Notes: a model not told the origin generated them from the sequence alone. DNA of 64,000 nucleotides from Nonomuraea jiangxiensis (GCF_900099965.1 NZ_FNDJ01000019.1:124001-188000), one strand, 5' to 3'; numbered from the stretch's first letter, positions 16,299 to 25,210 are shown. Numbers and translations are program-made.

Positions 16299-16772
16299 GT
16301 GACGACCACGAAAGACCACGTCGAGTTGGTGGCCGAGCTGGTCCGGTTGCTGGAGACACGGATCCTCGACCCGCTGGAGATCCTGCTGGCCTCAGACGAG
16401 CACGTGGACCCGATCAGGGCACGGCTGCGCGTGGAGGCCGAGGTGTGGGCCGCCCAGCTGCTCGGCCCCGACCGGGAGCGGGCCACCCACACCGCGGCCC
16501 GGCTCGTCGGGGCGTTGTTCCCCGGCGACGGGCCCTTCGACCCGCCCGAGCCGTGGTGGCGTACGGCGCTGGGACGGGCCGTGGCCCGCACCTCCGGCCA
16601 CCCCTCGGCGGCCGCCGTGTCGTACTCCACGGCGGGCGCGATGCTCGGCATCACCCGGCAGGGTGTCCACGACCTGGTCAAGCGCGGCAAGCTCGACAAG
16701 CATCCCGAGGGCGGCGTCACCACCTCCTCCATCCGCGACCGGCTCAACCGACCTCAGGAGAGCACCCCGTGA
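16299..16772 (+). CDS. Helix-turn-helix DNA-binding protein of unknown role
   Basis: A 157-residue protein not matched to a named family. The first ~105 residues are helical and charged. The C-terminal ~45 residues read like an excisionase/MerR-type helix-turn-helix (YSTAGAMLGITRQGVHDLVK, then HPEGGVTTSSIRDRL), a small domain used to read or bend DNA. GTG 16299 is chosen because a promoter ends seven bases upstream, giving a leaderless mRNA. Its stop overlaps the start of the hydrolase gene, so it probably controls that operon, perhaps through the GCAAGTACTTGC palindrome in its own promoter. Confidence 0.6.
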   Translation: MTTTKDHVELVAELVRLLETRILDPLEILLASDEHVDPIRARLRVEAEVWAAQLLGPDRERATHTAARLVGALFPGDGPFDPPEPWWRTALGRAVARTSGHPSAAAVSYSTAGAMLGITRQGVHDLVKRGKLDKHPEGGVTTSSIRDRLNRPQESTP

Positions 16773-17656
16773 CACCACATGACGCGATCATCGAGAACCG
16801 TCCGGTCCACCTGGCCGTGCGCGACCACGGCGGCGACGGCGCCCCCGTGCTGCTGCTCCACGGGCTGGGCGGCACCCTGCTGCACTGGGACGCGGTCGCG
16901 CCGCTGCTGACCGGCTCGCACCGGGTGCTCGCCATGGACCTGCGCGGCCACGGGCTGTCCGGCGACGGGCCGTGGGAGTGGGAGGCGGTCCTGGACGACG
17001 TGCAGGCGGTCGTCGACCACTTCGGCCTGGACGCTCCCCTGGTCGTCGGCCACTCCCTCGGCGGCATGATCGCGATCCTCTGGGCGCTCCGCCACCCGGA
17101 CGGCCCCGGGATCGTCAACCTCGACGGCCTGCGCTCGTCCGAGACCGCCCCGCGGCACTACGCCGGCGTCGAGGAAGAGGAGCTGACCGCGCTCCTCGCG
17201 GAGCTGAAGGCCGTCTTCGACGCCCAGGCCGCGGCGATGGCGCAGCCGCTGCCCGAGACCCACGCCGCGATGTTCCCCCAGCGGGCGCTGCGCACCACGG
17301 ACGCGGGCGCCTACGTGCGGCCGGACGCCGCCCTGGCCGCCCAGATCCGGTACGACCCGCACTTCCAGGACAGCGTGCCCGCTTTGGCCGGCATCCGCTG
17401 TCCCGCCCTGTTCGTCCTGGCCACCGAGAACCTGCCGGGCCTGCCGGGGCGCGTCGGCGAGCTCATGCCGGCGCTGCGCGCGGGAATCCGCCGTGACCTG
17501 CTGCCCCTGGTCGAAAACCGGCCGCATCTGCGCGTGCTCGAACTGGCCGCCAGCCACAACATGGTCGCCGAGCAGCCCGAGCAGATCGCCCAGGCGGTGC
17601 TGGGACTCCGGAGGGAGTCCACGGGGCCCGGCGTCACGGCGAGCCAGGGGGCCTGA
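16769..17656 (+). CDS. Alpha/beta-fold hydrolase
   Basis: A 295-residue cytoplasmic hydrolase. Oxyanion loop LLLHGLGGTLLHWD (~28-41), nucleophile elbow VVGHSLGGM with Ser96, and a late ASHNMV His near ~270 give a plausible Ser-His-acid triad. The family covers esterases, haloperoxidase-like and C-C hydrolases, so the substrate cannot be named. GTG 16769 overlaps the upstream stop (GTGA), forming a two-gene operon with the helix-turn-helix protein. Confidence 0.85.
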   Translation: MTPHDAIIENRPVHLAVRDHGGDGAPVLLLHGLGGTLLHWDAVAPLLTGSHRVLAMDLRGHGLSGDGPWEWEAVLDDVQAVVDHFGLDAPLVVGHSLGGMIAILWALRHPDGPGIVNLDGLRSSETAPRHYAGVEEEELTALLAELKAVFDAQAAAMAQPLPETHAAMFPQRALRTTDAGAYVRPDAALAAQIRYDPHFQDSVPALAGIRCPALFVLATENLPGLPGRVGELMPALRAGIRRDLLPLVENRPHLRVLELAASHNMVAEQPEQIAQAVLGLRRESTGPGVTASQGA

Positions 17657-17667
17657 GTCCTCCCCGG

Positions 17668-17752
17668 CCGCCGAACGGCGCGAACGGCGCCTGACACGCG
17701 GGGCTGCGGCCTTCCCCGGCCGCCGGATCGGGTGACACGCGCCGTTCGGCGG
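17668..17752. repeat. 15-bp perfect inverted repeat with 55-bp loop
   Basis: CCGCCGAACGGCGCG (17668-17682) and its exact reverse complement (17738-17752) flank 55 bases in the 141-bp gap before the GH15 gene. TGACACGCG occurs in direct orientation at 17692 and 17733 in or next to the loop. It could be the terminator of the hydrolase operon or a regulatory dyad for the GH15 promoter. Confidence 0.5.
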
Positions 17753-17797
17753 GTAGGGGCGGCCCGAGCGGATTCGCGGTGACGGGGGAAGGCGGGC

Positions 17798-19561
17798 ATG
17801 CGGATCGAGGACTACGCGCTGATCGGCGACATGCACACCGCAGCCCTGGTAGGCCGTGACGGGTCGATCGACTGGTTGTGCCTGCCCCGCTTCGACTCGG
17901 CGGCCTGCTTCGCCGCGCTGCTCGACGAGCCGCGGGCGGGCCGCTGGCTGCTGGCGCCCGCCGATCGCGGGGCCCGCGCGCGGCGCCGGTACCGCGAGGA
18001 CACCCTCATCCTGGAGACCACCTGGGAGACGTCCGGCGGCCGCGTGCGCGTGCTGGACTTCATGCCGCCGCGCGGCGAGGCGCCCGACGTCATCCGCGTC
18101 GTCGAGGGCCTGCGCGGGCGCGTCGAGCTGCGTACGGAGCTGACGCTGCGCTTCGGCTACGGCGACATCGTGCCCTGGACGCGCCACGACGGCGGGCAGC
18201 TGGCCGCCGTCGCGGGCCCCGACTCGGCCTGGCTGGACTCCCCCGTGCCGCTGGTGGCGGAGGACGGCACCACCACCGCCGGGTTCGCCGTGTCCGGGGG
18301 CGACCGGCTGGCGTTCGTGCTGACGTGGCAGCAGTCCTGGTTGCCCCGGCCGGCCAGGCTGGACGCGTTCGAGGCCCTGGACGACACCGAACGCGCCTGG
18401 ACCGAGTGGATGCGCGGCTGCGCCTACCGGGGCCAGTACGCCCACGCCGTACGGCGCAGCCTGCTCACGCTCAAGGCGCTCACCTACGCCCCCACCGGCG
18501 GGGTGCTCGCCGCGCCCACCACCTCGCTTCCCGAGCTCGTCGGCGGCACCCGCAACTGGGACTACCGCTACAGCTGGCTGCGCGACGCGACCTACACGCT
18601 GCGCGCCCTGCTGACGGCCGGCTACGAGGAGGAGGCCACCGCCTGGCGCGACTGGCTGCTGCGGGCGGTCGCCGGCCACCCCGCCGACCTGCAGATCATG
18701 TACACCGTGGACGGCACCCGCCGCGTCCCCGAATGGCGGGCCGACTGGCTGCGCGGCTACGAGGACTCCCGGCCCGTACGCATCGGCAACGCGGCCGGCG
18801 ACCAGGTCCAGCTCGACGTGTACGGCGAGGTGCTGGACTGTCTCTACCAGGGCAGGGAGGAGGGCCTGCACCACGACGACGACGCGTGGGAGCTGCAGCG
18901 CGGCCTCATGGACCACCTGGAGGGCCACTGGCGCGACCCCGACCACGGCCTGTGGGAGGTGCGCGGCCCGCGCCGCCACTTCGTGCACTCCAAGGTGCTC
19001 GCCTGGGTGGCCGCGGACCGCATGGCCGGCGCCGTCGAGCGGCAGGGCCGCTCAGGTCCCGCCGGCCGGTGGAAGGCCCTGCGCGAGGAGATCCACCGGG
19101 AGGTGTGCGAGCGCGGCTTCGACCCTGACCGCAACACCTTCACCCAGTTCTACGGGTCACGCGGGCTGGACGCGGCACTGCTGCTCATCCCCCGGCTCGG
19201 GTTCCTGCCCCCGTCCGACGAGCGGGTCACCGGCACGGTCGAGGCGGTCCGCCGGGAGCTGTCCAGCGACGGGCTCATCATGCGCTACAGCCCGGACCTC
19301 GACGACCTCGACGAGCTGGCCGGGGGCGAGGGCGCGTTCCTGGCCTGCTCGTTCTGGCTGGCCGACGCCCTCGCCCTGCAGGGCCGCCCCGACAAGGCGC
19401 GCGAGCTGTTCGAGCGGCTGCTGGACCTGCGCAACGACGTCGGGCTGCTGTCGGAGGAGTACGACACCGGCCACGGCCGCCAGGTGGGCAACTTCCCGCA
19501 GGCCTACAGCCACGTGGCCATCGTCAACACGGCCTCGGACCTGGGCTCCGCCGGGACCTAG
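17798..19561 (+). CDS. Glycoside hydrolase family 15 protein (trehalase or glucoamylase-like)
   Basis: A 587-residue cytoplasmic protein without a signal peptide. The N-terminal beta domain begins IEDYALIGDMHTAALVGRDG; the (alpha/alpha)6 barrel carries RNWDYRYSWLRDATYTLRAL near residue 250, VHSKVLAWVAADRMA, and the catalytic-base region EGAFLACSFWLADAL near 510. The pattern resembles mycobacterial and Streptomyces GH15 trehalases as much as glucan 1,4-alpha-glucosidases, so either is possible. GGAAGG lies before ATG 17798. It is monocistronic and ends one base from a convergent gene. Confidence 0.85.
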   Translation: MRIEDYALIGDMHTAALVGRDGSIDWLCLPRFDSAACFAALLDEPRAGRWLLAPADRGARARRRYREDTLILETTWETSGGRVRVLDFMPPRGEAPDVIRVVEGLRGRVELRTELTLRFGYGDIVPWTRHDGGQLAAVAGPDSAWLDSPVPLVAEDGTTTAGFAVSGGDRLAFVLTWQQSWLPRPARLDAFEALDDTERAWTEWMRGCAYRGQYAHAVRRSLLTLKALTYAPTGGVLAAPTTSLPELVGGTRNWDYRYSWLRDATYTLRALLTAGYEEEATAWRDWLLRAVAGHPADLQIMYTVDGTRRVPEWRADWLRGYEDSRPVRIGNAAGDQVQLDVYGEVLDCLYQGREEGLHHDDDAWELQRGLMDHLEGHWRDPDHGLWEVRGPRRHFVHSKVLAWVAADRMAGAVERQGRSGPAGRWKALREEIHREVCERGFDPDRNTFTQFYGSRGLDAALLLIPRLGFLPPSDERVTGTVEAVRRELSSDGLIMRYSPDLDDLDELAGGEGAFLACSFWLADALALQGRPDKARELFERLLDLRNDVGLLSEEYDTGHGRQVGNFPQAYSHVAIVNTASDLGSAGT

Positions 19562-19562
19562 C

Positions 19563-20504
19563 TCACGGGTGGGCGCCGAGACCGTCGTCGACCTCCGCGG
19601 CCTCGGGCTTCAGCTCCAGTCCCGCGGCGGCGGCCATCTGGTCGAGCAGGACGGAGAAGTCCTCCTCGCTCCGGCCGCCGCCGATGGTGGCCTGGACCAG
19701 CTGCTGGGTCAGGGCCGCCACCGGCATGGACACGCCCAGCTCGGCGGCTGCCCTGAGCCCGAGGTCGAAGTCCTTGCGCAGCAGCACGGGGGTGAAGGTC
19801 GGCCGGTAGTCGAGTTTCACCAGCGCCGGCGTCTTGTAGCGGGTGAACGTGGACCCCATGACGCTGTCGTTGAGGAACCCGAGGAAGGCCGCCCGCGAAA
19901 CCCCGCCCTTCTCGGCGAGCACCGTGATCTCGGCGAGCGACTGCGCCACGACGCCGAGCAGCAGGTTGTGGCAGATCTTCACCAGCCGGGCCGTCTCCCC
20001 CTCCCCCACGTAGGAGGCCCCCCGGCCGATCAGGCCGAGCAGCGGCGCGACCCGGTCGTAGACCTCCTCGGAGCCGGAGACGACGAAGCTCAGCTTCCCC
20101 GCCGCCACGACCTTGCCGTTGCCGCTCACCGGGGCGGCGAGGAACTCGGCCCCCCGTCGCTGAACGGCCGCCCGCATCGCCGCCGAGGTCTCCGTGGACA
20201 CCGTGGAACAGTCGACGACGACCGCGGGAACGGGACCGTCGGCGATGAGGAGGCCGCCCTCGCCGACCAGCACCTGCTCCAGGTCCTCCGACGAGGACAC
20301 CATCGTGAAGACCACGTCGCGGCCGGCCAGGTCGCCGATCGACCCGGCCACCTCCGCCCCGTCGGCCACGAGTGCCTCGGCCTTCGATGGCGTCCGGTTC
20401 CACACCGCCACGTCGACGCCGGCCCGCGCGAGCCGGCGGGCCATCGCGGCGCCCATCCGGCCCGCTCCGATCCACCCGACGCGCGGGAGTGGTTCACGGC
20501 TCAT
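19563..20504 (-). CDS. Beta-hydroxyacid dehydrogenase (3-HIBADH family)
   Basis: A 313-residue NAD(P)-dependent enzyme. The Rossmann motif VGWIGAGRMGAAMARRL (~9-25), substrate site DCSTVSTETS, PVSGNGKVVAAGKL and the catalytic lysine in LVKICHNLLLG are characteristic of 3-hydroxyisobutyrate/tartronate-semialdehyde reductases. It likely reduces or oxidises a short 3-hydroxyacid or semialdehyde from the LacI-controlled catabolic pathway. AAGGAG precedes ATG 20504, and the LacI-type operator GCAATCGATTGC directly abuts it, so a bound repressor would cover the start region. Confidence 0.88.
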   Translation of the reverse strand: MSREPLPRVGWIGAGRMGAAMARRLARAGVDVAVWNRTPSKAEALVADGAEVAGSIGDLAGRDVVFTMVSSSEDLEQVLVGEGGLLIADGPVPAVVVDCSTVSTETSAAMRAAVQRRGAEFLAAPVSGNGKVVAAGKLSFVVSGSEEVYDRVAPLLGLIGRGASYVGEGETARLVKICHNLLLGVVAQSLAEITVLAEKGGVSRAAFLGFLNDSVMGSTFTRYKTPALVKLDYRPTFTPVLLRKDFDLGLRAAAELGVSMPVAALTQQLVQATIGGGRSEEDFSVLLDQMAAAAGLELKPEAAEVDDGLGAHP

Positions 20505-20515
20505 GCGGACTCCTT

Positions 20516-20527
20516 GCAATCGATTGC
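20516..20527. promoter_or_regulatory. LacI-type operator GCAATCGATTGC
   Basis: A perfect 12-bp palindrome touching the ribosome site of the dehydrogenase gene. It matches the three other sites at 21647, 27011 and 27124, all within the reach of one local LacI gene. Confidence 0.75.
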
Positions 20528-20566
20528 GACTTTGACCGTACTGAGCCCCTGGTTCAGCGTCAAGGC

Positions 20567-21631
20567 TCACTCACCCGCTCCGAGCTGGGCCGCCACCCAG
20601 TCCGCCGTCTTCTGGCGGTGGTGGGCCGCGACATTCATGCAGCCGTGGTTGCCCTCGTCGAGGAGCAGCAGCCGGGCCGTTCCGCCCACCTCGTCCACGA
20701 GCCGGGCGGCGTGCTGCCACGGGATGAGCCGGTCGCGCCTGCCGGTGACCACGAGCAGCGGGCAGGTGATCGAGCCGGTCCGTCCCGCCAGGCTGAGCGA
20801 GTGGGCGATCTCGCGGGCGTGCTCGTCGTTCTCCGCCCTGGACCGGGCCCTGAACGCGTTCCGCGTGAGGTCGGGCAGCTGGTCCCAGCACTCGCCGAAG
20901 TCGTACGGGCCGGCGAGCGCGACGCAGGCGCGCACCCGGCCGTCGCCGCTGGCGACGCGCGGGGCGTAGTAGCCGCCGAGGCTGACGCCCCAGACCGCGA
21001 GCCGGTCGGCGGCGATGTCCGGCTCGGCCGAGACGGCGTCGAGGATCGCGGCGCCCGGGACCTCCCAGTCACCGCGGATGGCCAGGTCGTACTCGGCCTC
21101 GCCCTGGCCGGGGCCGTCCACGCTGAAGGTGCCCACGCCCCGCTCCAGGAAGAGCGCCTCGGTCGAGCGGAACTCCTCCTTCGCGGAGTCCAGCCCCGGG
21201 ATCATGACCACCACCGGGTGCGGTCCCGGGCCGTGGGGCAGGCGGAGCACCCCGACCAGGCGGGATCCCTCGAAGGGGATCTCGATCCGCCGCCCCGGCG
21301 GATCGAGGTGCGGGAGCGCAGCGTCGAGGCATCGCACGGCGGCCAGGTGCGCCTCGCGCATCTGGACCGGGTCCTGGACGAAGAGGTACTTGCCGAAGTG
21401 GTGGCAGACGGCGGCCTGGACGTAGTGCTGCCCCGCCGACCGCAGGCGGCCCTCCCGCACGGCCTCGGCGCCGAGCGCCTCGTACTCCGCCCCGACCGCG
21501 GACCACGCCGAGCACCAGCCGTCCCAGTCCTTCAGCCCGGAGATCACCCGCTCGAAATCCGCGACCGCCACCCCGTTCGTGGTGAACCTCGGGGCCCAGT
21601 GCGAGACCGCCGAGGCGACGAGCTCATCCAT
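20567..21631 (-). CDS. Alpha/beta hydrolase like 2,6-dihydroxypseudooxynicotine C-C hydrolase
   Basis: A 354-residue protein. Residues ~1-110 form a helical cap (GRLRSAGQHYVQAAVCHHFG) seen in the pseudooxynicotine hydrolase/FrsA-like group; the hydrolase core has VMIPGLDSAKEEFRS, nucleophile elbow WGVSLGGYYAPR with Ser217, TGRRDRLIPW and EGNHGCMN. The characterised relative cleaves a carbon-carbon bond in nicotine breakdown; here the substrate is unknown. GAAGGAG precedes ATG 21631. It shares a 50-bp divergent promoter gap with the M24 gene, where a LacI-type operator sits. Confidence 0.82.
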   Translation of the reverse strand: MDELVASAVSHWAPRFTTNGVAVADFERVISGLKDWDGWCSAWSAVGAEYEALGAEAVREGRLRSAGQHYVQAAVCHHFGKYLFVQDPVQMREAHLAAVRCLDAALPHLDPPGRRIEIPFEGSRLVGVLRLPHGPGPHPVVVMIPGLDSAKEEFRSTEALFLERGVGTFSVDGPGQGEAEYDLAIRGDWEVPGAAILDAVSAEPDIAADRLAVWGVSLGGYYAPRVASGDGRVRACVALAGPYDFGECWDQLPDLTRNAFRARSRAENDEHAREIAHSLSLAGRTGSITCPLLVVTGRRDRLIPWQHAARLVDEVGGTARLLLLDEGNHGCMNVAAHHRQKTADWVAAQLGAGE

Positions 21632-21646
21632 GATCTACTCCTTCAT

Positions 21647-21660
21647 TGCAATCGGTTGCA
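21647..21660. promoter_or_regulatory. LacI-type operator TGCAATCGGTTGCA in a divergent promoter
   Basis: A 14-bp near-palindrome of the GCAATCGnTTGC class, 15 bases before the C-C hydrolase start and 21 bases before the M24 start, placed to repress both. Confidence 0.75.
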
Positions 21661-21681
21661 GGCTGCTCGATCATTAGGGTC

Positions 21682-22869
21682 ATGTCAACGCTCCCCCGGG
21701 AGACGCCTCCCGCCGCCCCCGCCCCGTTCAGCACCGGCGAACTGCGCTCCAGGCGCGCGCTCATGCGAGCCGCCGCCACCGCCCACGGCGCGGAGGTCGT
21801 GCTCGCCTACGGCGCGAACCGGACCGGCAGCGCGATCCCCTGGCTCACCACCTGGCCGGTCACCCGGGAGGCGCTCTTCGTGCTCCCGCCCGACGGGGCG
21901 GGGCGGTTGCTGGTGGGATTCCACAACCACGTGCCCGACGCGCGGCGCACCGTGCTGGACGCCGGGCTCGGCGACGAGATCGACCCGATCGGCGACGACC
22001 CGGCCGACGCCGCGCTGCGGGCGCTGCGGCGGCTCGGTCCCGCGCGCCGGGTCGGCCTCCTCGGCCCGGTCCCGGCCCCGGTACGGGCGGCCGTCACCGC
22101 GTGGGCGAGCGCCGTCGTGGCGCTGGACGAGCACTACACCCGCCTGCGGATGGTCAAGTCCGACGAGGAGCTGCGCTGGCTGGAGCACGCGGCGGCGCTG
22201 ACCGACCTGGCCGCCACGGCCCTGCTCGACGCCGCCGGGCAGGGGGCCGACGAGCGGGAGATGGTCGCCGCCGCCGAGCACGCCTATCGCAGGGAAGGGG
22301 GCACCCATCACATCTGCTACGTCACGACGACGTCGATGAGCGCGCCCGACCGGTGCGTTCCGGCCCAGTGGCCGAGCGGGCGCAGGACACGGCCGGGCGC
22401 GGTCGTGATCTTCGAGCTCAGCGCCGGCTGGGGCCCGGACCACCCGGCCCAGCTGCTGCGGACCGCCGTGTTCGGCGCCGAGCCCACGGCGCCCTACCGC
22501 CGCCTGCACGAGATCGCCGAGAGGGTCCGCGACGAGGTCCTGGGCCGCCTGCGGGCCGGGGTGCCGCCCGCCGAGCTGCTGGAGAGCCTGCGGCACGTCC
22601 GTGACGAGGGGCTGACCACCGTCGACGACCTCCTGCACGGGCTCGGCGGCGGATACCTGCCCCCCGTCCTGAGCGGGCGGGACCTCACGCCGCGCGGCCC
22701 GCACGCCGAGCCGCTGCGCGCGGGGACGACGATCGTGGTGCAGCCCAACATCTGTACTCCTGACTTCCAGGCCGGTGTGCAGACCGGCGAGATGGTCGTG
22801 GTCACCGACACCGGTTACCGCTCCCTGCATCGGTTCCCGCCCGGCCTGCTCACCCTTCCCTTCGGGTGA
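21682..22869 (+). CDS. M24 (creatinase/prolidase-fold) protein lacking metal ligands
   Basis: A 395-residue pita-bread-fold protein. N-terminal creatinase-N domain ~1-150, catalytic domain ~165-390. The five metal ligands of M24 aminopeptidases (D, D, H, E, E) mostly appear replaced: VVIFELSAGW has Glu for the first Asp, HPAQLLRTAVFG has Gln for the second, LLHGLGGGYLP keeps the His, TIVVQPNIC has Gln for Glu, and GVQTGEMVVVTD keeps the last Glu. Creatinase itself is a metal-free member that uses the His, so a metal-independent amidino- or amidohydrolase is a reasonable guess. Under the local LacI operator. Confidence 0.8.
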   Translation: MSTLPRETPPAAPAPFSTGELRSRRALMRAAATAHGAEVVLAYGANRTGSAIPWLTTWPVTREALFVLPPDGAGRLLVGFHNHVPDARRTVLDAGLGDEIDPIGDDPADAALRALRRLGPARRVGLLGPVPAPVRAAVTAWASAVVALDEHYTRLRMVKSDEELRWLEHAAALTDLAATALLDAAGQGADEREMVAAAEHAYRREGGTHHICYVTTTSMSAPDRCVPAQWPSGRRTRPGAVVIFELSAGWGPDHPAQLLRTAVFGAEPTAPYRRLHEIAERVRDEVLGRLRAGVPPAELLESLRHVRDEGLTTVDDLLHGLGGGYLPPVLSGRDLTPRGPHAEPLRAGTTIVVQPNICTPDFQAGVQTGEMVVVTDTGYRSLHRFPPGLLTLPFG

Positions 22870-22875
22870 CCGGGG

Positions 22876-24045
22876 CTACATCAGCGCGGCCGGCTCGCCC
22901 TCGGGTTCGAGGACGAACAGCCCTCCCGTCAGGCGATCGGTCACCCAGACGAGGCCGTCCCGATCGACGAACAGATCGTTCGCCTGCGGAGCGGCCTGGC
23001 CGGGTGGCGGCTGCGGGACCCAGTGAGCGATCTCGCGCGGACGGGCGGGATCCTCCAGGTCGTAGACCCGGACCCCGGCGCTGAAGTACGTGGCGAAGAT
23101 CAGGCGTGTGCTCCTGAACGACCCCGGCCGGTTCTCGTGCAGGCAGTGCGGCCCGTAGCGCAGGGGCAGCCCGGCGAAGTCGCCCGCGGGCTCCGGGAGC
23201 GCGCTGAGGTGGCGGGGGTTCGCCGGGTCGTGGACGTCGATCAGGTGGATGCGCCGGGCCGGGGCCCCCGGCCCGTCGTACTGCTGCTCGTCGGTGACGA
23301 CGAGCAGGTCCCGGCCGGGCAGGGGCAGGCACGTGTGGGTGGCGCCGCCCTCCCAGCGGCAGAAGCCGATGGCCCGGGGGGCGGAGGGGTCCGCGACGTC
23401 GAGGACCACGAGGTTCGCGTCGTCGTAGCCGAGGTAGGCGAGGTCGCCGTCGAGGAGCGCGTGGTGCGCCGCGTGCCGCTGCCCGGCCGGCCAGTCCGGC
23501 TGCTCGCCGGCCGCCGACCACTGGCCGGGCCACCACCACCGGCCGGCCTCCACCGGGTGGTACGGGTCCGAGAGGTCGAGGATCATCCAGATCCGGTCGG
23601 TGAAGCCGTCCGGCGTGACGGAGACGTGGGCGAAACGCCCGCCTTCCCAGACGATCCGATGGACTCCCTTGCCGGAGGACCGCCAGAACGCGATCTGCCG
23701 CGGTGCCAGCGGGTCGGCGAGGTCGTACACCGCGAGGCCGGCCGAGTGCGGCCCCAGCGGCGTGGTGGGCCGGTAGGGGAAACGCTCGTGGTTGGTCAGC
23801 AGCAGGCCGTCCGCGACCTGCACCTTGTGCGTGTGCGTGTGGTCCGGCGCGGCCCACTGGTCCACCAGCTTGGGATGGCCGGGATCGGAGACGTCGAGGA
23901 TCGAGGTGCCCGCCCTCGACGTTCCCGTGTGACCGACGTACACGACGTTTCCGTGGCGCATCACCTGCATCCCGTCGCCCTTGCCGCCGAGATCGTGATG
24001 CGCGAGCAGTCGCAGGCCCTTCGCCTCGGCCGTTCTCACGTCCAT
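22876..24045 (-). CDS. LVIVD-repeat beta-propeller protein
   Basis: A 389-residue protein with no signal peptide. It is made of repeated blades ending in LVIVD-like strands: TSILDVSDPGHPKLVDQW, LAVYDLADPLAPRQIAFW, LVVLDVADPSAPRAIGF, IHLIDVHDPANPRHLSAL, VRVYDLEDPARPREIAHW. Several His-rich loops (DHTHTHKV, GQRHAAHHALL, HCLHENRPG) could bind metal. Related propellers occur in selenium-binding-like and lactonase-like proteins, but no enzyme role can be assigned. It is last in the LacI-controlled ABC operon, three bases after the substrate-binding gene. Confidence 0.78.
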   Translation of the reverse strand: MDVRTAEAKGLRLLAHHDLGGKGDGMQVMRHGNVVYVGHTGTSRAGTSILDVSDPGHPKLVDQWAAPDHTHTHKVQVADGLLLTNHERFPYRPTTPLGPHSAGLAVYDLADPLAPRQIAFWRSSGKGVHRIVWEGGRFAHVSVTPDGFTDRIWMILDLSDPYHPVEAGRWWWPGQWSAAGEQPDWPAGQRHAAHHALLDGDLAYLGYDDANLVVLDVADPSAPRAIGFCRWEGGATHTCLPLPGRDLLVVTDEQQYDGPGAPARRIHLIDVHDPANPRHLSALPEPAGDFAGLPLRYGPHCLHENRPGSFRSTRLIFATYFSAGVRVYDLEDPARPREIAHWVPQPPPGQAAPQANDLFVDRDGLVWVTDRLTGGLFVLEPEGEPAALM

Positions 24046-24048
24046 CGG

Positions 24049-25161
24049 TCACATGTCCGCGAGCGCGGGGTTGAGCGGCAGGCCCAGGGCCTTCTGCGCG
24101 CGCCAGAGCGGGACGAGGTAGGTGAACTGGCGCCAGTCCGTGCCCTCGGGCACCGTCTTGTAGGCGATCTGGTCGGCGATGAACTTCTGCATGTCCGCCG
24201 GCTTGAACCCGCCGTCGCTCACGTGGTACGTCGGCGCGTTCTCCGCCGCGTACGCGTCCGCGTACTCGGCGGGGATGTCGAACTTCTTGGCGCGCATGAT
24301 GGAGAGCACGTCCTCCTTGTTGGCCTGGTCGGTGATGAACTGGCGGGCCTTCAGCGTCGCGGCGAGGAACGCGGCCACGGTCTCCGGGCTCTCCCGCAGC
24401 AGCCTGCTCACCGACCAGCCGCTCTGCGGCACCTCGCGGGTCTCCTCGAACAGGACCTTGCCGCCCGCCTTCTCCAGCAGCGTGCGGTGGCGCAGCTGGA
24501 TGCTGGCGCCGTCGACGGTCCCGCTGATCACCGCCTGCAGCCGCTCGTTCGACTGGCCGCCGGTGCTGACGATCCTGACGTCCCTGTCGGGCTCGACGCC
24601 GTTGTCCCGGAGCAGTTCACGGATGATCGCGTCGTTCCGGCTGCCGAACTGGCCGCCGGTGATGGTCTTGCCCTTGAGATCGGCTCCGGAGTTGATCCCC
24701 TTGCCCACGCCCAGGACGTTCGCCTCGCCGCCGAGGTAGACCGAGAGGAAGCGCAGGTTCTTGTCGCCCTTCCTGGCGGCGGCGATCGCGGTGTCGGTGT
24801 CGTAGAGGGCGAGGTCGAGCGACCCCCCGATGAGCGCCGGCAGCGGGTCCTCGATCGTCTTGACCTCGACCGAGTCGATGCCGAACTCCTTGAAGTACCC
24901 CTTGGCCAGCGCGATCTCGATGTCGTGGTGGAAGAGGTAGTACGGGTTGTCCACCCCGACCACGAGATTCTTCTTGACCTTGCCCTTGTCGATCGTCCCG
25001 TTGATGTCGGCGTCACTCTTCGGCAGGTTGGCCTTGATCGCGTCCATGGGCCCGGCGGACGCGGCGCCCGCGCCGTCGCCGGAGCCCCCGCACCCGGCCA
25101 GCGAACCCGCGAAGAGAAGCAGTACGGCGACCGCTCCGATGCGCCTGGTTAACCTGTTCAT
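24049..25161 (-). CDS. NMT1/THI5-type ABC substrate-binding lipoprotein
   Basis: A 370-residue lipoprotein: signal peptide with lipobox LAGC (Cys24), then a periplasmic-binding fold of the SsuA/NMT1 class (VGVDNPYYLFHHDIEIALAK, LIGGSLDLALYDTDTAIAA, LKGKTITGGQFGSRNDAII). Such receptors feed importers of sulfonates, thiamine precursors, nitrate or aromatic acids. ATG 25161 is chosen since AGGAG lies eight bases before it; an ATG at 25167 is too close to that site. It lies between permease and LVIVD genes. The ligand is probably the substrate of this LacI-regulated pathway. Confidence 0.88.
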   Translation of the reverse strand: MNRLTRRIGAVAVLLLFAGSLAGCGGSGDGAGAASAGPMDAIKANLPKSDADINGTIDKGKVKKNLVVGVDNPYYLFHHDIEIALAKGYFKEFGIDSVEVKTIEDPLPALIGGSLDLALYDTDTAIAAARKGDKNLRFLSVYLGGEANVLGVGKGINSGADLKGKTITGGQFGSRNDAIIRELLRDNGVEPDRDVRIVSTGGQSNERLQAVISGTVDGASIQLRHRTLLEKAGGKVLFEETREVPQSGWSVSRLLRESPETVAAFLAATLKARQFITDQANKEDVLSIMRAKKFDIPAEYADAYAAENAPTYHVSDGGFKPADMQKFIADQIAYKTVPEGTDWRQFTYLVPLWRAQKALGLPLNPALADM

Positions 25162-25210
25162 TCGCATGACTCCTGCTCTGCCGGTGGCGAGATCTGGGTC
25201 GGGGAGCGCG

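Noticed and set aside
16754-18988. A 744-codon minus-strand open frame opposite the hydrolase and GH15 genes
   Set aside because: Same reason: low-complexity translation, no ribosome site, and real enzymes on the plus strand.
19563-20504. Calling the beta-hydroxyacid dehydrogenase a sulfolactaldehyde reductase for the 58307-64000 locus
   Set aside because: It belongs to the right family but lies 38 kb away under a different operator, so its link is to the LacI regulon.
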